NCBI GenBank assembly: GCA_903813345.2
Contig: CAIIXF020000371.1
Location: 6,188 to 18,500 of the forward strand
From: Owenia fusiformis
Taxonomy: Eukaryota; Annelida; Polychaeta; Sabellida; Oweniidae
DNA: 12,313 nucleotides
Direction of reading: 5' to 3'
Numbering within the stretch: position 1 is the stretch's first letter; every line of letters begins with the position of its first letter. The notes below the pieces were generated by a model. That model saw nothing but the letters and a program-made list of their open reading frames with translations, searched no databases and was not told where the DNA came from. Shown in pieces: positions 8,723 to 12,313 of this stretch. A program made the translations under genes and the position numbers.

Positions 8723-9949
8723 AGCCGAGTCATCCAGAATAAGCCGAGTCATCCAAAATAAGCTGAGTCATCAAGAAAAAGATGGATGGATAAAATAGGA
8801 AGGTAGGATAGGATAGAATAGGAAGGAACGATAGGATAGAATAAGAAAGAAGGATAGGATAGAACAGAATAGGAAGAAATGATATGATAGGAGAGGATAG
8901 GAAGGAAATGATACGAAGGAAGGATAGATAGGAAGGATAGGATAGGATAGGGTAAGATCAGATAGGAAGGATGGATGACTTTCTATCAGGATACCATCAG
9001 ATCGATTTTCCGAAATTTCAAAACGCCATAACTTCCGAACCAGGAGTCGAATCGAAATATGATTTAAAGATTCGGATTCCTGACAAAATTCTACCCCTAA
9101 TTCATAACTCATACGTTAAATTTGGCGAATTTTTATTTTGACCTACTTTTCAGACACCATATCTCAAAAGTGGGTCAAAATACTCTCTGACGGCAAAAGG
9201 CTAACACTATTAGCACACTCTTGGCTACATGTATACACAATTTCGAAGAATATAATTAAAGTGTAGTGTCAGAATCGCAAAACTAAGGAAAAACTTTGAA
9301 TTTGACCTAGATTTTGACCTAGGCATTTTGGTGTCCAAATTTTGAAGCTAGATGGCTTTTGAGGTCCCATTCTTTTAAAAGTTTTCATTATATTTAGCTG
9401 AACTCAGTCTTTATTTCGTATTTTTCACTTCAAAAAAATTTTTTTCCCTATTGACTTAACATGGGCACCAAATTTAGCGATTTTTGAGCTTTCAAAACGC
9501 CATAACTTCCGAACCGGAAGTCTGATCCAAATTTGATTTGCAGATTCGGATTCCTGAGATCATTCTACACTTATTTCATAACTCACATGTTGAATTTGGA
9601 GAACTTTTTGTTCTGACCTACTTTTCGGACGCCATATCTCAAAATCAGTAACAGTAATCAAAAATCTGATGGCACACTATGAAAGGGCTGTTTCTAAGCT
9701 ACATAATGAAAAAAAGAGGAAGACGTTTCGATAAATTACGAAGAAGATAATAGACAGAAGGTTGAAAATGTAAGATTTGACCTAGTTCTTGACCTTTGAC
9801 CTAGATAAAAAATTGACCCAATTTCCCACCAACTAGATTCTGAACCTAAATGAACTGTATAATGGTCTTTACTGGATACCTTATAGTTATAGAAAAAACG
9901 TCTAAAGAATAATAAAGAAGAATAATAAGAAGAATACTGGCAAAAACAA

Positions 9950-9977
9950 TAGACTCCAGATTGACATCTGGAGTCTA
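9950..9977 (+). repeat. H2 hairpin closing module B2
   Basis: 12-bp perfect stem (9950-9961 with 9966-9977), loop TGAC, leader ACTGGCAAAAACAA. It is the first of two H2 cassettes in tandem here; B1 has only one. Confidence 0.9.
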
Positions 9978-9999
9978 ATAAGAAAACTGGCAAAAGCAA

Positions 10000-10026
10000 T
10001 AGACTCCAGATGAAATCTGGAGTCTA
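10000..10026 (+). repeat. H2 hairpin with altered loop
   Basis: TAGACTCCAGAT (10000-10011) pairs with ATCTGGAGTCTA (10015-10026) around loop GAA. The 12-bp stem is the same as at 9950-9977, but the loop differs in sequence and length (GAA versus TGAC). The leader differs by one base (ACTGGCAAAAGCAA). Confidence 0.9.
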
Positions 10027-10048
10027 ATAATAATATCTACAAAATTGA

Positions 10049-10075
10049 TAGGAGGCCCCCCGATGGGGCCTCCTA
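10049..10075 (+). repeat. H1 hairpin, common loop
   Basis: TAGGAGGCCCC (10049-10059) pairs with GGGGCCTCCTA (10065-10075), loop CCGAT, preceded by ATCTACAAAATTGA. Identical to the copies at 934, 987, 1043 and 5191. Confidence 0.9.
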
Positions 10076-10114
10076 ATAATAAAGAATAATAAAGAATAAT
10101 ATCTACAAAATTGA

Positions 10115-10141
10115 TAGGAGGCCCCTGCCGGGGGCCTCCTA
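10115..10141 (+). repeat. H1 hairpin with replaced loop
   Basis: TAGGAGGCCCC (10115-10125) pairs with GGGGCCTCCTA (10131-10141) with no mismatch, but the five-base loop is TGCCG instead of CCGAT. The leader is unchanged. Confidence 0.9.
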
Positions 10142-10169
10142 ATAAAGAATAAAGAATAAAGAATAATAA

Positions 10170-10215
10170 CTAGAAGATTGCAAGCAATCTTACAGAGGCC
10201 CCGTAGGCTTTTTTG
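10170..10215 (+). other. Module A4 head, second stem weakened
   Basis: CTAG and the 8-bp AAGATTGC/GCAATCTT stem are intact. In the second stem G to A at 10194 (TACAG opposite CCGTA) introduces a mismatch. The six-T run (10209-10214) remains. A4 is otherwise nearly identical to A2, so the first hairpin survives while the terminator-like second stem does not. Confidence 0.7.
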
Positions 10216-11541
10216 AACATTTAAAGGTCAGCCAAAGGTCAAATCTTAAATACAAGGACATATATGAACTCCAGGCATCTTGTAGATGATTTAAAAAAAA
10301 AAGTGTGGTCAATTTGAAGCAATGTGAAATTTGACCTTGAAAAATTTCAACATTAGACCTTTTTCAGTTTTTGAGGTCCAATATCTCAAAACTGGTGCAG
10401 AATTTTAATAGATAATCAATTGTTATTATGTGTAAAACCTTTAGAGGAATATATATCCTGACTTTAATTCAAAAATATTGATTTGTAGTCACAAACTTTG
10501 AGAAACTTAGAAAACACAATTTGTGATCTTGTTTGATGACCTTGACCTTTGACCTTACAGGTTTTACTTTTTTAGACCTTAGTATATCTTTTCTGATTGA
10601 AGAAACCTAAATTTGAATCCAGAAAATCAATTTGAAAAATTAACTTTTTTGACCTTTCGAAGGTCACTGAAGGTCAACTAAAGGTCATAGGTCAAAACTA
10701 AGGTCAGATTTGAGTTCCTGAGATCTTGTAGATGCTTTTTAAAAAAAAGTTTGGTCAATTTAGAGCAAGTTGAAATTTGACCTTGAAAAATTTTGAAATT
10801 TGACCTTTTTTCAGTTTTTGAGTTCTAATATCTCAAAACTGGAGCAAAATTTTAATAAATAGTCAATTGCTATTATGTGTAGAACCTTTAGAGGAATATA
10901 TATTCTGACTTTCAGTAAAAAAAATTGATTTGTAGTCTCCAATTTTGAGAAACTTAGAAAACACAGTTTTTGATTTCGTTTGATGACCTTGACCTTTGAC
11001 CTTGCAAATTTTACTTTTTTAGACCTCAAAAGATATTTTGTGAATAAATATACCTAAATTTGAATCCAGAAAATCGATTTGAAAAATCAACTTTTTTGAC
11101 CTTTCAGAGGTCACTGAAGGTCAACCAAAGGTCAAAGGTCAAAAGTAAGGTCAGATTTGGAATCCTGAGAACTTGTAAATGAGTTTTAAAAAAAAATCCG
11201 GTCAATTTGAAGCAAGTTGAAAAAAGTCCTTTTTTGACCTTTTTTTGACCTTCAATATCTCAAAATCTAGGCAAAATTTCTCTAGACGGCAAAAGGCTAA
11301 GACTAATAGAATACTAATATCTATCTGTGTGCAAAAATTCAGCCAAAAATATTTAAGTGTAGTGTCAGGATTTGAGAAACTTGAAAAAAACTTAGATTTG
11401 ACCTAGATTTTGACCTTTGACCTTGACCTAGATAAAAATTCCTTTCCCGCCAAGTTCAGCCCAGGTCCCTAGTAGGACTATGTAGTAGCTAGTTAAAAGT
11501 TAGTTGGAAGTAGGAGAAAAAGAGGGAGGAAGAATAAATAA
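10170..11541 (+). repeat. Module A4, near-identical copy of A2
   Basis: Unit a runs from about 10220 to 10659, unit b from 10660 to 11106 and unit c from 11107 to 11541, at a constant offset of 9079 from A2. Only two substitutions were found by eye. A2 is followed by A3 but A4 by B3, so again the module alone is shared. DR1 motifs lie at 10543, 10990, 11129 and 11411. Confidence 0.95.
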
Positions 11542-11599
11542 CTAGACTTTGGAAATTGAACGAAGTTCAATTTCAGACTCCAGATCTAGACTTTTTTTT
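11542..11599 (+). other. Module B3 head stem-loop with T-run
   Basis: GAAATTGAAC (11552-11561) pairs over 10 bp with GTTCAATTTC (11565-11574). The loop is GAA where B1/B2 have GA, and the T-run is eight long (11592-11599). CTAG lies at 11542-11545. Loop and flank have changed while both arms are intact. Confidence 0.75.
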
Positions 11600-12313
11600 A
11601 GCCGAGTCATCCAGAATACGCCGAGTCATCCAAAATAAGCTGAGTCATCCAGAAAAAGATGGATGGATAAAATAGGAAGGTAGGATAGGATAGAATAGGA
11701 AGGAACGATAGGATAGAATAAGAAAGAAGGATAGGATAGAACAGAATAGGAAGAAAGGATATGATAGGAGAGGATAGGAAGGATAGGAAGGAAATGATAC
11801 GAAGGAAGGATAGATAGGAAGGATAGGATAGGATAGGGTAAGATCAGATAGGAAGGATGGATGAATTTTTCAATATTTTGTTCTCTACTCTTGACTTTCT
11901 ATCAATATACCATCATATCGATTTTCCGAAATTTCAAAACGCCATAACTTCCGAACCAGGAGTCAAATCGAAATTTGATTTAAAGATTCGGATTCCTGAC
12001 AAAATTCTACCCCTAATTCATAACTCATACGTTAAATTTGGCAAATTTTTATTTTGACCTACTTTTTGGACACGCCATTACTTCTGAACCGGAAGTCGGA
12101 TCGAAATTTGGTTTGTAGATTCGGATTCCTGATAAAATTCTATACTTACTTCATAACTCAAACGTTAAATTTGGAGAATTTTTTATTTTAACCTACTTTT
12201 TGGACACCATATCTCAAAAGTGGGGCAACATACTTTCTGACGGCAAAAGGCTAACACTATTAGCACACTCTTGTCTACATGTATACAAAATTTCGAAGAA
12301 TATAATTAATCTG
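11542..12313 (+). repeat. Module B3, partial and diverged
   Basis: Head (11542-11599), three 19-bp repeats (about 11600-11657), pentamer tract (about 11658-11862), a 30-bp stretch absent from B1/B2, a truncated body unit (11933-12072), then the start of another unit (12073-12313) containing GACGGCAAAAGGCT at 12239-12252. The window ends inside this unit. The minus-strand frame open in B1/B2 meets TGA here. A 66-codon plus-strand frame (11857-12057) crosses the microsatellite edge and is not credible as a gene. Confidence 0.92.

Larger units (their letters stand above)
8667..9977 (+). repeat. Module B2, apparently identical copy of B1
   Basis: Head, 19-bp repeats, pentamer tract, two body units, tail and H2 hairpin match B1 base for base as far as I can compare by eye, at constant offset 4826. 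The match runs from 8666 to about 9981 and breaks at both ends inside AT-rich linker. The left neighbour is the C2 tail, where B1 has the A3 tail, so this is a module-sized copy and not part of a longer duplication. Confidence 0.95.
9978..10169 (+). repeat. AT-rich linker with one H2 and two H1 cassettes
   Basis: After the B2 tail hairpin there is a second H2 cassette (10000-10026), then two H1 cassettes (10049-10075 and 10115-10141), all joined by AATAAAG/AATAATA repeat and ending at the A4 head. Both hairpin types sit in the same linker, showing that cassettes of different types accumulate at module junctions. Confidence 0.9.

Overview
This 12.3 kb window appears to contain no protein-coding gene, rRNA or tRNA. 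It is AT-rich, fully repetitive DNA built from long modules lying head to tail in one orientation. All open frames are short (117 codons or fewer), recur only because the underlying repeat recurs, and often encode low-complexity peptides from simple repeats. There is no phylogenetic marker, so the host is uncertain. Twelve kilobases without a gene, nested satellite-like units, several microsatellites and hairpin-ended modules fit a eukaryotic nuclear repeat region best (an invertebrate is possible). A repeat-swollen organellar genome or a giant-virus or megaplasmid repeat region remain alternatives.

Layout, left to right: module A1 (1-881, cut by the window edge); AT-rich linker with three GC-rich hairpin cassettes (882-1090); A2 (1091-2462); A3 (2470-3840); B1 (3841-5151); linker with one cassette (5152-5236); C1 (5237-6917); C2 (6918-8666); B2 (8667-9977); linker with three cassettes of two kinds (9978-10169); A4 (10170-11541); B3 (11542-12313, cut by the window edge). 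The order is therefore A-A-A-B-C-C-B-A-B.

Each module has a head, a body and a purine-rich or simple-sequence tail. Seven of the eight visible heads start at CTAG preceded by A and carry a near-perfect stem-loop close by. In B and C the head is followed by a microsatellite: GGATA/GGAAG pentamers in B, GTAG/GCTGA-type repeats in C. The body is two to four units of about 435-480 bp. A units and B/C units are diverged versions of one ancestral unit, sharing an ATATCTCAAAA core, an 11-times repeated 14-mer GACGGCAAAAGGCT, a GTGTAGTGTCAG block and TGACCT-rich ends.

Some copies are very recent. B1 and B2 look identical over about 1,316 bp, and A2 and A4 differ at only two positions I could find in about 1,370 bp. 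Others have diverged considerably, so amplification has been repeated and is probably continuing. On the minus strand the module ends read hairpin, 0-6 nt spacer, CTAG, T. This resembles the 3' end of Helitron/Helentron rolling-circle transposons and suggests a testable model: non-autonomous rolling-circle-like elements carrying satellite-like bodies and arranged in tandem. No transposase or helicase is present to confirm it.
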